A stretch of 64,000 nt of DNA. Origin: an uncultured Lachnospiraceae bacterium (GTDB taxonomy: Bacteria > Bacillota > Clostridia > Lachnospirales > Lachnospiraceae). Positions 7,226-15,480 of the stretch are shown here, piece after piece (positions within the stretch are counted from its first letter, which is position 1; each line of letters opens with the position of its first letter). The notes beneath the pieces are model-generated. The model made no database searches and had not been told where the DNA came from. It saw only the letters and a list, made by a program, of their open reading frames with translations. The stretch spans positions 1-64,000 of the forward strand of contig CANQVH010000005.1 of assembly GCA_947627245.1 (NCBI GenBank), read 5' to 3'. The position numbers were made by a program, and so were the translations under genes.

Positions 7226-9799
7226 ATGAAACTGATACAAAAAATATTCGGGACCCACAGCGAGCGTGAGCTGAAGATGATCATGCCGCTTGTGGACAAG
7301 ATAGAAGCCCTGCGGCCGCAGATGCAGGCGCTTTCGGACGAGGAGCTGAAGGCGAAGACGGCGGAGTTTAAGGCACGCTACGCGAACGGCGAGACGCTGG
7401 ACGACTTGCTTGTGGAGGCGTTTGCCGTGGTGCGCGAGGCGGCGAAGCGCGTGCTGGGGATCGAGCACTTCCGCGTACAGCTCATCGGCGGCATCATTCT
7501 CCATCAGGGACGTATCGCCGAGATGAAGACCGGTGAAGGTAAGACGCTTGTGGCGACGCTGCCGGCTTATTTGAACGCGCTGACCGGCGAAGGCGTGCAC
7601 GTCATCACGGTCAACGATTATCTGGCGAATCGTGACGCGGAGTGGATGGGAGCGGTACACCGTTTCCTCGGGCTGACCGTCGGCTGCGTGCTGAATTCCA
7701 TGAACAACGACGAGCGCAGGGAGCAGTACGCCTGCGACATCACCTACATTACGAACAACGAGGTAGGCTTCGATTATCTGCGTGACAACATGGTGATCTA
7801 CAAGGAACAGCTTGTGCAGAGAGACCTCGTCTACGCGATCATCGACGAGGTTGACTCGGTCCTGATCGACGAGGCGCGCACCCCGCTGATCATCTCCGGT
7901 CAGAGCGGCAAATCCACGAAGCTCTATGAGGTCTGCGATATTCTGGCGCGGCAGCTCCAGCGCGGCGAGGCGAGCGGCGAGGTGACGAAGATGACGGCCA
8001 TCATGGGCGAGGAGATCACCGAGACGGGAGACTTCATCGTCAATGAGAAGGATAAGCTCGTCACGCTGACGCAGCAGGGCGTGGAGAAGGTCGAGAAGTT
8101 CTTCCAGATCGACAACTTTTCCGACGCGGAGAACCTTGAGATCCAGCACAACGTCGATCTTGCCCTGCGCGCGAATTATCTCATGTTCCGCGATCAGGAC
8201 TACGTCGTGAAGGACGATCAGGTGCTCATCGTCGACGAGTTCACCGGCCGTATCATGCCGGGCCGCCGTTATTCGGACGGTCTGCATCAGGCGATCGAGG
8301 CGAAGGAGCATGTGAAGGTGAAGCGCGAGAGCAAGACGCTCGCGACGATCACATTCCAGAACTTCTTCAACAAATACAAGAAGAAATGCGGTATGACCGG
8401 TACGGCGCTGACCGAGGAGAGGGAGTTCCGCGACATCTACGGCATGGATGTTATCGAGATCCCGACGAACCGTCCGATTCTCCGTCAGGATCTGGACGAC
8501 GCGGTTTACATGACAAAGAAAGAGAAATACCGCGCGGTCGTCGAGGCAGTCAAGGAAGCGCATGCGAAGGGACAGCCGGTGCTGGTCGGCACGATCACGA
8601 TCGACGTGTCCGAGCTCATCAGCAGCCTGCTCAAGAGAGAGGGCATCAAGCACAATGTCCTGAACGCGAAGTTCCATGAGCTTGAGGCCGAGATCGTAGC
8701 GGACGCCGGTATCCATGGGGCGGTCACGATCGCGACGAACATGGCCGGCCGTGGTACGGATATCAAGCTGGACGAGGAAGCGCTCGCGGCGGGCGGTCTG
8801 AAGATCATCGGTACCGAGCGTCACGAGTCGAGGCGTATCGACAATCAGTTGCGTGGCCGTTCCGGACGTCAGGGCGATCCGGGTGAATCCAGATTTTATA
8901 TTTCTCTTGAGGATGATCTGATGCGTCTGTTCGGTTCCGAGAAGATGATGAAGGTCTTCCAATCTCTCGGTGTGCAGGAGAATGAGCAGATCGAGCACAA
9001 GATGCTCTCCAACGCGATCGAGAAGGCGCAGACGAAGATCGAGGGCAACAACTTCGGCATCCGTAAGAACCTGCTCGAGTACGATCAGGTCAACAACGAA
9101 CAGAGAGAGATCATTTACGCGGAGCGCAGACGCGTGCTTGACGGCGAGGATATGCATCAGTCGATCCTGAAGATGATCGCCGACGTCGTGAGCAGCACGG
9201 TCGACATGTGTGTCGGCGACAGCGGCAGCGACGAGTGGGATCTGAACGAGCTGAATTCCGTGCTCCGTCCGATCATTCCGATGCAGCCGATCACGAAGGA
9301 GCTGATCGACAGCGTATCTGGAAAGAAGGAGCTGAAGGGGAAGCTTACGGATCGGGCGCTGGAGCTGTATGCGCAGAAAGAGAAGGAATTCGAAGACATA
9401 GAGCAGATGCGTGAGATCGAGCGCGTCATTCTGCTGAAGGTGGTTGACCGCAAGTGGATGGATCATATCGACGATATGGATCAGCTCCGTCAGGGCATCG
9501 GCCTGCAGGCGTACGGACAAAAGGATCCGCTTGTGGAATACAAGATGAGCGCCTATGAGATGTTTGACGCGATGACCTCCGCGATTCAGGAGGATACCGT
9601 GAAGCTTTTGTTCCATGTCAAGGTGGAGCAGAAGGTCGAGCGTGAGGAGGTAGCGAAGGTGACCGGCACGAACAAGGACGATTCCGGTCCGCGCGCCCCG
9701 AAGAAACGCGCAGAGCAGAAGATTTACCCGAACGATCCGTGCCCGTGCGGCAGCGGCAAGAAATACAAGCAGTGCTGCGGGCGGAAGAAGGCTTCGTAA
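7226..9799 (+). CDS. secA: Preprotein translocase ATPase SecA
   Basis: 857 aa. This is the motor that pushes unfolded secretory proteins through SecYEG at the membrane. Seen in order: DEAD motor with Walker A ([13 protein letters not shown] at 103-107), [35 protein letters not shown], the preprotein cross-linking region, the second motor with [12 protein letters not shown] and [23 protein letters not shown], the helical scaffold/wing region, and a C-terminal zinc-binding SEC-C tail with C839, C841, C850 and C851. The tail binds SecB or ribosomes in other species. GGGAG lies upstream of the ATG. The gene is followed after 98 bp by prfB, a common clostridial order. Confidence 0.98.
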   Translation: MKLIQKIFGTHSERELKMIMPLVDKIEALRPQMQALSDEELKAKTAEFKARYANGETLDDLLVEAFAVVREAAKRVLGIEHFRVQLIGGIILHQGRIAEMKTGEGKTLVATLPAYLNALTGEGVHVITVNDYLANRDAEWMGAVHRFLGLTVGCVLNSMNNDERREQYACDITYITNNEVGFDYLRDNMVIYKEQLVQRDLVYAIIDEVDSVLIDEARTPLIISGQSGKSTKLYEVCDILARQLQRGEASGEVTKMTAIMGEEITETGDFIVNEKDKLVTLTQQGVEKVEKFFQIDNFSDAENLEIQHNVDLALRANYLMFRDQDYVVKDDQVLIVDEFTGRIMPGRRYSDGLHQAIEAKEHVKVKRESKTLATITFQNFFNKYKKKCGMTGTALTEEREFRDIYGMDVIEIPTNRPILRQDLDDAVYMTKKEKYRAVVEAVKEAHAKGQPVLVGTITIDVSELISSLLKREGIKHNVLNAKFHELEAEIVADAGIHGAVTIATNMAGRGTDIKLDEEALAAGGLKIIGTERHESRRIDNQLRGRSGRQGDPGESRFYISLEDDLMRLFGSEKMMKVFQSLGVQENEQIEHKMLSNAIEKAQTKIEGNNFGIRKNLLEYDQVNNEQREIIYAERRRVLDGEDMHQSILKMIADVVSSTVDMCVGDSGSDEWDLNELNSVLRPIIPMQPITKELIDSVSGKKELKGKLTDRALELYAQKEKEFEDIEQMREIERVILLKVVDRKWMDHIDDMDQLRQGIGLQAYGQKDPLVEYKMSAYEMFDAMTSAIQEDTVKLLFHVKVEQKVEREEVAKVTGTNKDDSGPRAPKKRAEQKIYPNDPCPCGSGKKYKQCCGRKKAS

Positions 9800-9897
9800 G
9801 ACGATATACTGTACCGGACGTGCGGCGCGGCAGGATCCCTTCAAAGCCAGTTTGCGCTTAGGATGAGAACAGAAAAATATGGAGAGAAGGTGACACG

Positions 9898-11026
9898 GTG
9901 GTCGAACTTGATCAATTCAAGACAGTATTAAGCAGTTACACAGAACCATTGGTGGAAGTGAGGGATTCACTTTAACCTCGTAAGCAAAGAACAGAGGATC
10001 CAAGAGCTTGAGCGGGAGATGGAGGCGCCTGATTTCTGGGACGATCCGGAACGGTCGCAGGAGATGATGAAGACGCTCAAGTCTTTGAAGGACGATATTG
10101 AGGGATACAACAAGCTGAAGGAGCAGTATGAGGAGATCGAGCTGCTCATCGAGATGGGCTACGAGGAGAACGATCCTGCGGTGATCCCGGAGATTGAGGA
10201 GACGCTGCGGGAGTTTCAGACTGCGTTTGACGACATCCGGATCCGGACGCTTCTCTCCGGCGAGTACGATGCGAACAACGCGATCGTGACGCTTCAGGCG
10301 GGAGCTGGCGGGACAGAGGCCTGCGACTGGGTGTCTATGTTGTACCGTATGTATACGCGGTGGGCGGACAAACGTGGTTATCAGGTGGAAGTTCTGGATT
10401 ATCTCGACGGTGAAGAGGCCGGGATCAAGTCCGTGACGTTTCAGGTCAACGGCGAGAACGCGTACGGCTATCTGCGGTCGGAGAAGGGCGTGCACCGTCT
10501 GGTGCGTATTTCTCCGTTCAACGCGGCGGGCAAGCGGCAGACGTCCTTCGCGGGTTGTCTGGTGATGCCGGAGCTCAGCGACGATGTGGACATCGAGATC
10601 GATCCGGATGATCTGCGCATCGACACGTACCGTTCCAGCGGCGCAGGCGGACAGCATATCAACAAGACCTCCTCGGCGATTCGCATCACGCACTTGCCGA
10701 CCGGGATCGTCGTGCAGTGCCAGAACGAGCGCTCACAGCATCAGAACAAGGATAAGGCGATGCAGATGCTCAAAGGCAAGCTGTACGAGCTGAAGCTGCA
10801 GGAGAATGCGGAGAAGAAATCCGATATCCGCGGCGAGGTCACGGACAATGCGTGGGGCAACCAGATCCGTTCCTACGTCATGCAGCCGTACAAGCTGGTG
10901 AAGGATCTGCGGACGAACGCGGAGACCGGGAACGTAGACAGCGTGATGGATGGAAATATCGACATGTTCATGAACGCTTATCTGAAATGGATGTCGCTCG
11001 GCGAGAAGGAACCGGAGGAAGCATAA
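9898..11026 (+). CDS. prfB: Peptide chain release factor 2, with programmed +1 frameshift at a UAA codon
   Basis: RF2 reads UAA and UGA stops. The gene is in two frames: a 25-codon leader from GTG 9898 (VVELDQFKTVLSSYTEP..RDSL), an in-frame TAA at 9973-9975, then the long frame read from 9974 (NLVSKEQRIQELEREMEAPDFW). The joined protein is 9898-9972 plus 9974-11026, about 375 aa, and aligns end to end with RF2 including the SPF anticodon-like tripeptide (RISPFNAAGK) and the GGQ catalytic loop (SGAGGQHINKTSSA). The slip site is CTT TAA C, where nearly all known sites are CTT TGA C, and the internal Shine-Dalgarno (AGGGAT) is weaker and further away than the usual AGGGGG. GGAGAGAAGG precedes the GTG start. 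The next gene follows by 12 bp. Confidence 0.93.
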
Positions 11027-11038
11027 GGAGAGAAAAAT

Positions 11039-11482
11039 ATGCCGGACAGCTCAAAATATTTTGTGGTCAAGCAAAAGGCTGTGCCTGAAGTGCTTTTAAA
11101 GGTCGTGGAGGCCAAGAGGCTTCTGGAGACCAGACGCGCGGGGACCGTCCAAGAGGCGGCGGATCAGGTAGGGATCAGCAGGAGCTCCTTTTACAAGTAC
11201 AAGGACGATATTTTTCCGTTTCGCGACAACGTGAAGGGAAAGACGTTCACGTTCATGATACAGATGCACGACGAGCCGGGGCTTCTCTCGGATGTGCTGA
11301 GTATCGTGGCGGATTACAAGGCAAATATTCTGACGATTCATCAGAGCATCCCGACGAACGGGGTGGCGACGCTGACGTTGAGCGTGGAGATTCTTCCCGC
11401 GACCGGGGATGTCTCAGGCATGATTGAGGCTATCGAGTCAAGACCGGAGATTCAGTATCTCAAGATACTGGGCCGGGAATAA
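11039..11482 (+). CDS. ACT domain protein, PheB/UPF0735 family
   Basis: 147 aa. The N-terminal half has a helix-turn-helix-like stretch (TVQEAADQVGISRSSFYKYKDDIFPF, about residues 37-62). The C-terminal half is one ACT domain (about 68-140: FTFMIQMHDEPGLLSDVLSIVADYKANILTIHQ), a fold that binds amino acids. The family is typically found next to homoserine dehydrogenase, as here (hom starts 48 bp later), so a role in sensing a threonine/methionine-branch amino acid is likely, but the mechanism is not established. Start has AAGGAGAG upstream. Confidence 0.88.
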   Translation: MPDSSKYFVVKQKAVPEVLLKVVEAKRLLETRRAGTVQEAADQVGISRSSFYKYKDDIFPFRDNVKGKTFTFMIQMHDEPGLLSDVLSIVADYKANILTIHQSIPTNGVATLTLSVEILPATGDVSGMIEAIESRPEIQYLKILGRE

Positions 11483-11530
11483 AAGCGGCCGCTGCGGCAA
11501 AGCAAAACACAGAAAAGGATGGAGATTTCT

Positions 11531-12742
11531 ATGATACAGGTTGCAGTATTGGGATACGGGACCGTAGGTTCCGGCGTGGTAAAGGTGATCGAGACGAACC
11601 ATGACAGTATTCTGGAGAAAGCGGGTGTGGATCTGCATGTGAAATATGTGCTTGACCTGCGTGATTTTCCGGGCGATCCGATCCAAGACCGCATCGTCCA
11701 TGACTATGACGTCATTGTGAACGATCCGGAGATCAAGGTCGTGGTTGAGGTGATGGGAGGCACGGAGCCTGCGTTTACTTTTTCCAAGAAGGCGCTTTCT
11801 GCGGGCAAGAGCGTCTGCACATCGAACAAAGAGCTGGTGGCGCGGCATGGGACGGAGCTTCAGAAGCTCGCGCACGAGAACAACGCCAGTTATCTTTTTG
11901 AGGCGAGCTGCGGCGGCGGGATTCCGATCATTCGTCCGCTCCGCACGTCGCTGACCGCGGATGTGATCGACGAGATCACGGGTATCCTCAACGGCACGAC
12001 GAACTACATCCTGACGAAGATGATCGACGAAGGGCTGGAATTTGACGACGTGCTCAAGGACGCGCAGCAGAAGGGCTACGCGGAGCGCAATCCGGAGGCG
12101 GACATCGAGGGGCACGACGCATGCCGGAAGATCGCGATCCTGTCCTCGCTTGCTTACGGGAAGCGGGTGGATTTCACCGATATCTACACTGAGGGAATCA
12201 CGAAGATCACGTCGGCGGATATCAAATATGCGCGCGCGATGGAAAAGACGATCAAGCTTCTGGCTTACAGCAGCCGGGAGGGCGATGAGGTGATGGCGAT
12301 GGTCGCGCCGTATCTTGTGAACAAAGAAGATCCGCTCTATAGCGTGAGCGGTGTGTTCAACGCGATCTTCGTGCACGGGAACATGCTCGGAGACGCGATG
12401 TTTTATGGGCAGGGCGCAGGCAGGGACGCGACCGCCAGCGCGGTTGTGGCAGACGTCATCGAGGCGGCGCAGGTGCTCGGAACCGGCGTGGTTTCCGAGT
12501 GGAAGCCGGAGAAGCAGGCGCTGAAGGATGTCTCCAGCACGGAGAAGGCGTTCTTTGTCCGCGTGCCGGGCGATGCGTCGCAGCGTCAGAAGATGGAGGC
12601 GATCTTCGGGCCGATCGAGGTGGTGGACGCCGGGGTCGACGGAGAGTACGGTTTTATCACCGAGGTGATGACGGAGGCGGAGTACGAGTCTCGCGCGTCA
12701 CAGGCGGAAGGAATCCTGAGTATGATCCGTATCCGCGGCTGA
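11531..12742 (+). CDS. hom: Homoserine dehydrogenase
   Basis: 403 aa. Reduces aspartate semialdehyde to homoserine, the branch point to threonine and methionine. The NAD(P)-binding GxGxxG is at the N-terminus (VAVLGYGTVGSGVV). The catalytic domain has the signature ASCGGGIPIIRPL and GILNGTTNYILTKM, and ADIEGHDACRKIAILS. The last ~75 residues (KAFFVRVPGDAS to the end) look like the usual C-terminal ACT regulatory domain, which normally mediates threonine feedback. Start 11531 is chosen over an in-frame ATG at 11519, because GGATGGAG spaces correctly with 11531 and the protein family starts at IQVAVLG. Operon with the ACT protein before it and the ApgM-like gene after it. Confidence 0.95.
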   Translation: MIQVAVLGYGTVGSGVVKVIETNHDSILEKAGVDLHVKYVLDLRDFPGDPIQDRIVHDYDVIVNDPEIKVVVEVMGGTEPAFTFSKKALSAGKSVCTSNKELVARHGTELQKLAHENNASYLFEASCGGGIPIIRPLRTSLTADVIDEITGILNGTTNYILTKMIDEGLEFDDVLKDAQQKGYAERNPEADIEGHDACRKIAILSSLAYGKRVDFTDIYTEGITKITSADIKYARAMEKTIKLLAYSSREGDEVMAMVAPYLVNKEDPLYSVSGVFNAIFVHGNMLGDAMFYGQGAGRDATASAVVADVIEAAQVLGTGVVSEWKPEKQALKDVSSTEKAFFVRVPGDASQRQKMEAIFGPIEVVDAGVDGEYGFITEVMTEAEYESRASQAEGILSMIRIRG

Positions 12743-12771
12743 AAAAATTAATCAGAAAGGAATTTACGGAC

Positions 12772-12843
12772 ATGGTTGATCTGCTCATTTCTTTTCACGA
12801 AGTGAGCAATGGCGTGTCCGTATCTTTTGGGCAGAGAAAATGA
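12772..12843 (+). CDS. Possible 23-aa leader peptide overlapping the next start
   Basis: ATG at 12772 with AGAAAGGA about 9 bp upstream opens a 23-codon frame (MVDLLISFHEVSNGVSVSFG..), whose stop TGA overlaps the ATG of the next gene as ATGA. The downstream gene has only a poor ribosome site of its own, so the small frame may feed ribosomes to it. A hairpin, CTCATTTC/GAAGTGAG (one G-U), sits inside. The peptide is not rich in Thr or Ile, so classic attenuation is not indicated. It may also be chance. Confidence 0.35.
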   Translation: MVDLLISFHEVSNGVSVSFGQRK

Positions 12844-14045
12844 AATATCTTGTGATTTTGGGAGACGGAATGGCAGACGAACCGCAGGAGGCGCTCGGCG
12901 GGCGCACGATTCTTGAGGCTGCACGCACGCCGGTGATGGACCGGCTTGCTAAGACAGGCGAGGTCGGGATGCTGCGCACGATCCCGCAGGGGATGAGTCC
13001 GGGCAGCGATACGGCAAATCTCGCGGTGCTCGGTTACGATCCGAAGCGCTATTACACGGGGCGCTCTCCGCTTGAGGCGCTCTCAATCGGCGTGCCGATG
13101 AAGGATACCGACGTCGCGATGCGCTGCAATCTTGTGACGCTCACCGAGGAGGAGCCTTACGAGGAGAAACGCATCCTCGACCACAGCTCGGGCGAGATCA
13201 GCACGGAGGACGCGGCGGTTCTGCTGGAGGCTGTGCGAAAAGAGCTGGAGAATGAGACATACCGTTTCTATGTGGGGACAAGTTACCGCCACTGCGTGAT
13301 CTGGACGGACGGAAGAGTCGAGGAGCTGGATGCGCCGCACGACCATCTCACGGAGGTGATCGGGTCGTATCTGCCGAAGAACGAGACGCTGCGCGCGATG
13401 ATGAAGCGCAGCTATGAGATCCTTGATCAGCACCCGATCAACCGGGAGCGCAGGGCGAAGGGTCTGAATCCGGCGAACAGTTGCTGGTTTTGGGGCGCGG
13501 GCACGAAGCCGCTTCTGACATCTTTTGAAGAAGAGTACGGTAAGAAGGGCGCGATGATTTCCGCGGTGGATCTGCTGAAGGGAATCGCGGTCGGCGCCGG
13601 GATGCGTGTCATCCATGTGCAGGGCGCAAACGGCGGACTGAATACCAATTATGAAGGAAAGGCGCAGGCGGCCGTGGACGCTCTTCTGAAGGAAGGCGCG
13701 GATTTTGTTTACGTCCATTTGGAAGGACCGGACGAGATGGGACATCAGGGCAGTATGGAGCGGAAGCTGCAGGCGATCGAGAATCTGGACAGCAGAGTCC
13801 TCAAGCCGATCACGGAGCAGATGGACGCATCCAAAGAACCCTATCGGCTCATAGTGCTGCCGGATCATCCGACGCCGATCCGCATCCGCACACATACGGG
13901 TGATCCGGTGCCGTATCTGCTGTACGACAGCACAAGGAAGCTCGGCGGCGGCAGAGCGTACGGTGAATCCTCGGCGGCGCAAAGCGGTATCATGCGCGAG
14001 GAAGGATTTCGGATGATGCGCGTGCTGCTGGAGCAGGAGAGCTGA
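12840..14045 (+). CDS. ApgM-family phosphoglycerate mutase-like protein, probable homoserine kinase
   Basis: 401 aa, archaeal-type cofactor-independent phosphoglycerate mutase fold (alkaline phosphatase superfamily, two metal ions). Seen: metal site VILGDGMADEP at the start, the phospho-Ser region GSDTANLAVLGYDP, a YTGRSPLEA stretch, VHLEGPDEMGHQG and LPDHPTPIRIRTHTGDPVPYLLY. A subfamily of these proteins sits next to threonine genes in genomes lacking ThrB and has been proposed to be the homoserine kinase. Its position directly behind hom supports that here; it would convert homoserine to O-phosphohomoserine. A true mutase role in glycolysis cannot be excluded by sequence reading alone. Converges with the minus-strand gene 9 bp away, with no terminator between. 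Confidence 0.8.
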   Translation: MKYLVILGDGMADEPQEALGGRTILEAARTPVMDRLAKTGEVGMLRTIPQGMSPGSDTANLAVLGYDPKRYYTGRSPLEALSIGVPMKDTDVAMRCNLVTLTEEEPYEEKRILDHSSGEISTEDAAVLLEAVRKELENETYRFYVGTSYRHCVIWTDGRVEELDAPHDHLTEVIGSYLPKNETLRAMMKRSYEILDQHPINRERRAKGLNPANSCWFWGAGTKPLLTSFEEEYGKKGAMISAVDLLKGIAVGAGMRVIHVQGANGGLNTNYEGKAQAAVDALLKEGADFVYVHLEGPDEMGHQGSMERKLQAIENLDSRVLKPITEQMDASKEPYRLIVLPDHPTPIRIRTHTGDPVPYLLYDSTRKLGGGRAYGESSAAQSGIMREEGFRMMRVLLEQES

Positions 14046-14054
14046 ATCGAAAAC

Positions 14055-14810
14055 TCAAATAAACGCATCGGCACCGGCACTGGTCTGTTCGTCGTGCGCT
14101 TCTTCGACCAGATTCAGGTAGAAAAGCGCCTGCACCGTGTTAAGATACGGGCGGGCGAACAGAAGGCCGATCCCGGCGGAGAGTATGCCGAGCAGCATCA
14201 CTCCGGCGAAGGAAATCATGAGCCAGAGCATTCGCATGCGGTTTCCGCGCATGAGGCGGAAACTCTCGCGGATGATCTGCGTGCCGGATTTCTGCGGATC
14301 GTCGCAATAGAGAAAGAGCGCCATGCTCAATCCGAGCTCGAGCCATGCCGTGACGACAAGAAGCACAAGGAGCGCCGCGCACAGCGGGAACCGGTTGGAT
14401 GCTCCGGTCTCATTGAGGATCCGCGGTACAAGCTGAAGCGTCAGATTCATAGAGACTGTCTGGATCACGAACTGCGCGGCCGCGAACAGCGCGACGGATT
14501 CCGGGTGCGCGGAAAACGGAACGGTCAATTGGCCGAGCCGCGTATCCCGTCCCCGGCAGAGGTTCAGGTACACAGACGACTGTCCGGCGCAAAAAAGCGC
14601 GTATACGATATTGATCAGCAGAGAGCCGGCCAGCCCGAGCATAAGATTCATCATCCCGGCAGTCGTCGGGAACGCGGAATTCAGAATGTAGGAAGCCGCG
14701 AGGTAGAGCATGGACACCAGAAAGGTGACAAGCGCCAGAAAACCGTGTTTTCCCATCATCAGCGCGCGGGCACGGCTTTTCAGCGCGCCGGATTTCGGTC
14801 GGTTATTCAT
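14055..14810 (-). CDS. DUF975-like integral membrane protein
   Basis: 251 aa with about five or six hydrophobic segments (starting near residues 22, 50, 105, 140, 190). The N-terminal RARALMMGKHG and the cytoplasmic ESFRLMRGNRMRMLWLMISF stretch fit the DUF975 family, whose function is unknown. Its ATG overlaps the stop of the preceding gene (TGA/ATG share bases at 14807-14810), so the two are translationally coupled. Confidence 0.75.
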   Translation of the reverse strand: MNNRPKSGALKSRARALMMGKHGFLALVTFLVSMLYLAASYILNSAFPTTAGMMNLMLGLAGSLLINIVYALFCAGQSSVYLNLCRGRDTRLGQLTVPFSAHPESVALFAAAQFVIQTVSMNLTLQLVPRILNETGASNRFPLCAALLVLLVVTAWLELGLSMALFLYCDDPQKSGTQIIRESFRLMRGNRMRMLWLMISFAGVMLLGILSAGIGLLFARPYLNTVQALFYLNLVEEAHDEQTSAGADAFI

Positions 14811-15256
14811 ATGAAATCCCCCTTTCCGTCCGAAGCGTCCGACGGAAGCAAATCGTCGGTCTCGGAGTCGTCAAGTCCGAGCGCATCCTTCAGAGCGGGA
14901 AACATCGTTCCCAGCTCCTGATCCAGATCAAATGAGGAATCCCCCAGATAATACTGCAGATAATTTTCCATGTACGCGCGCATCTGCGCGTTTGTCAGGA
15001 CTACCCATACCGACGCGAGCGTGATCACGACGGAAAGGCACATTCCGATCATCCCGCAGACGACGCCGGCTTTGCTCTTGCCGGGCATCGGATTTTTCCC
15101 GCGCGAGAGGATCGCGAGCAGCACGGCAAGCGCGCCGCACGGGACGGAAATGTAAAAGACAAGGCAGGTAAACAGTGAGATCACGCCGAGCACGACTGCG
15201 GCGGTGGCCATCGGATTTCTGGAATATCCGTAAGAATAGCCGTATTCTGTGTCCAT
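14807..15256 (-). CDS. DUF4190-like small membrane protein
   Basis: 149 aa. After a short Tyr/Gly-rich start (MDTEYGYSYGYSRNPMA) come two hydrophobic hairpins (VVLGVISLFTCLVFYISVPCGALAVLLAIL and GVVCGMIGMCLSVVITLASVWVVL), the layout of DUF4190. The C-terminus is acidic (GLDDSETDDLLPSD). GGAGGA lies 7 bp before the ATG at 15254-15256. First gene of a two-gene unit with the DUF975-like protein, driven by the promoter at 15357-15385. Function unknown. Confidence 0.75.
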   Translation of the reverse strand: MDTEYGYSYGYSRNPMATAAVVLGVISLFTCLVFYISVPCGALAVLLAILSRGKNPMPGKSKAGVVCGMIGMCLSVVITLASVWVVLTNAQMRAYMENYLQYYLGDSSFDLDQELGTMFPALKDALGLDDSETDDLLPSDASDGKGDFI

Positions 15257-15356
15257 AATATCCTCCGTTCTGAAAAGAAAGCTGTTGCGCGTCCTGCCGG
15301 AACCGACGGCACAGAGATGCGGCGCATCAGCGTATGGTTTCCATTTATACCGTCCT

Positions 15357-15385
15357 ATCATAGCACAAGAGGAGGAATCTGACAA
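15357..15385 (-). promoter_or_regulatory. Promoter for the DUF4190/DUF975 pair
   Basis: On the minus strand: TTGTCA (15385-15380), 17-bp spacer, TATGAT (15362-15357). The leader is about 95 nt. It is back to back with the tex promoter 33 bp away. Confidence 0.7.
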
Positions 15386-15417
15386 GAGACGCGCCGCGGC
15401 GGAGGCATTTATTTTGA

Positions 15418-15446
15418 TTGACGCTTTTTCGCCGTGATGTTAAGAT
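15418..15446 (+). promoter_or_regulatory. Promoter of tex
   Basis: TTGACG (15418-15423), 17-bp spacer, TAAGAT (15441-15446), 35 bp before the tex start. Confidence 0.65.
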
Positions 15447-15480
15447 GAAAATACATAAGACGGAGGAGAGAATATCGCAT

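Noticed and set aside
7208-9844. 878-codon open frame antisense to secA
   Set aside because: It mirrors the secA frame almost exactly and reflects high GC and biased third positions; the translation has no domain.
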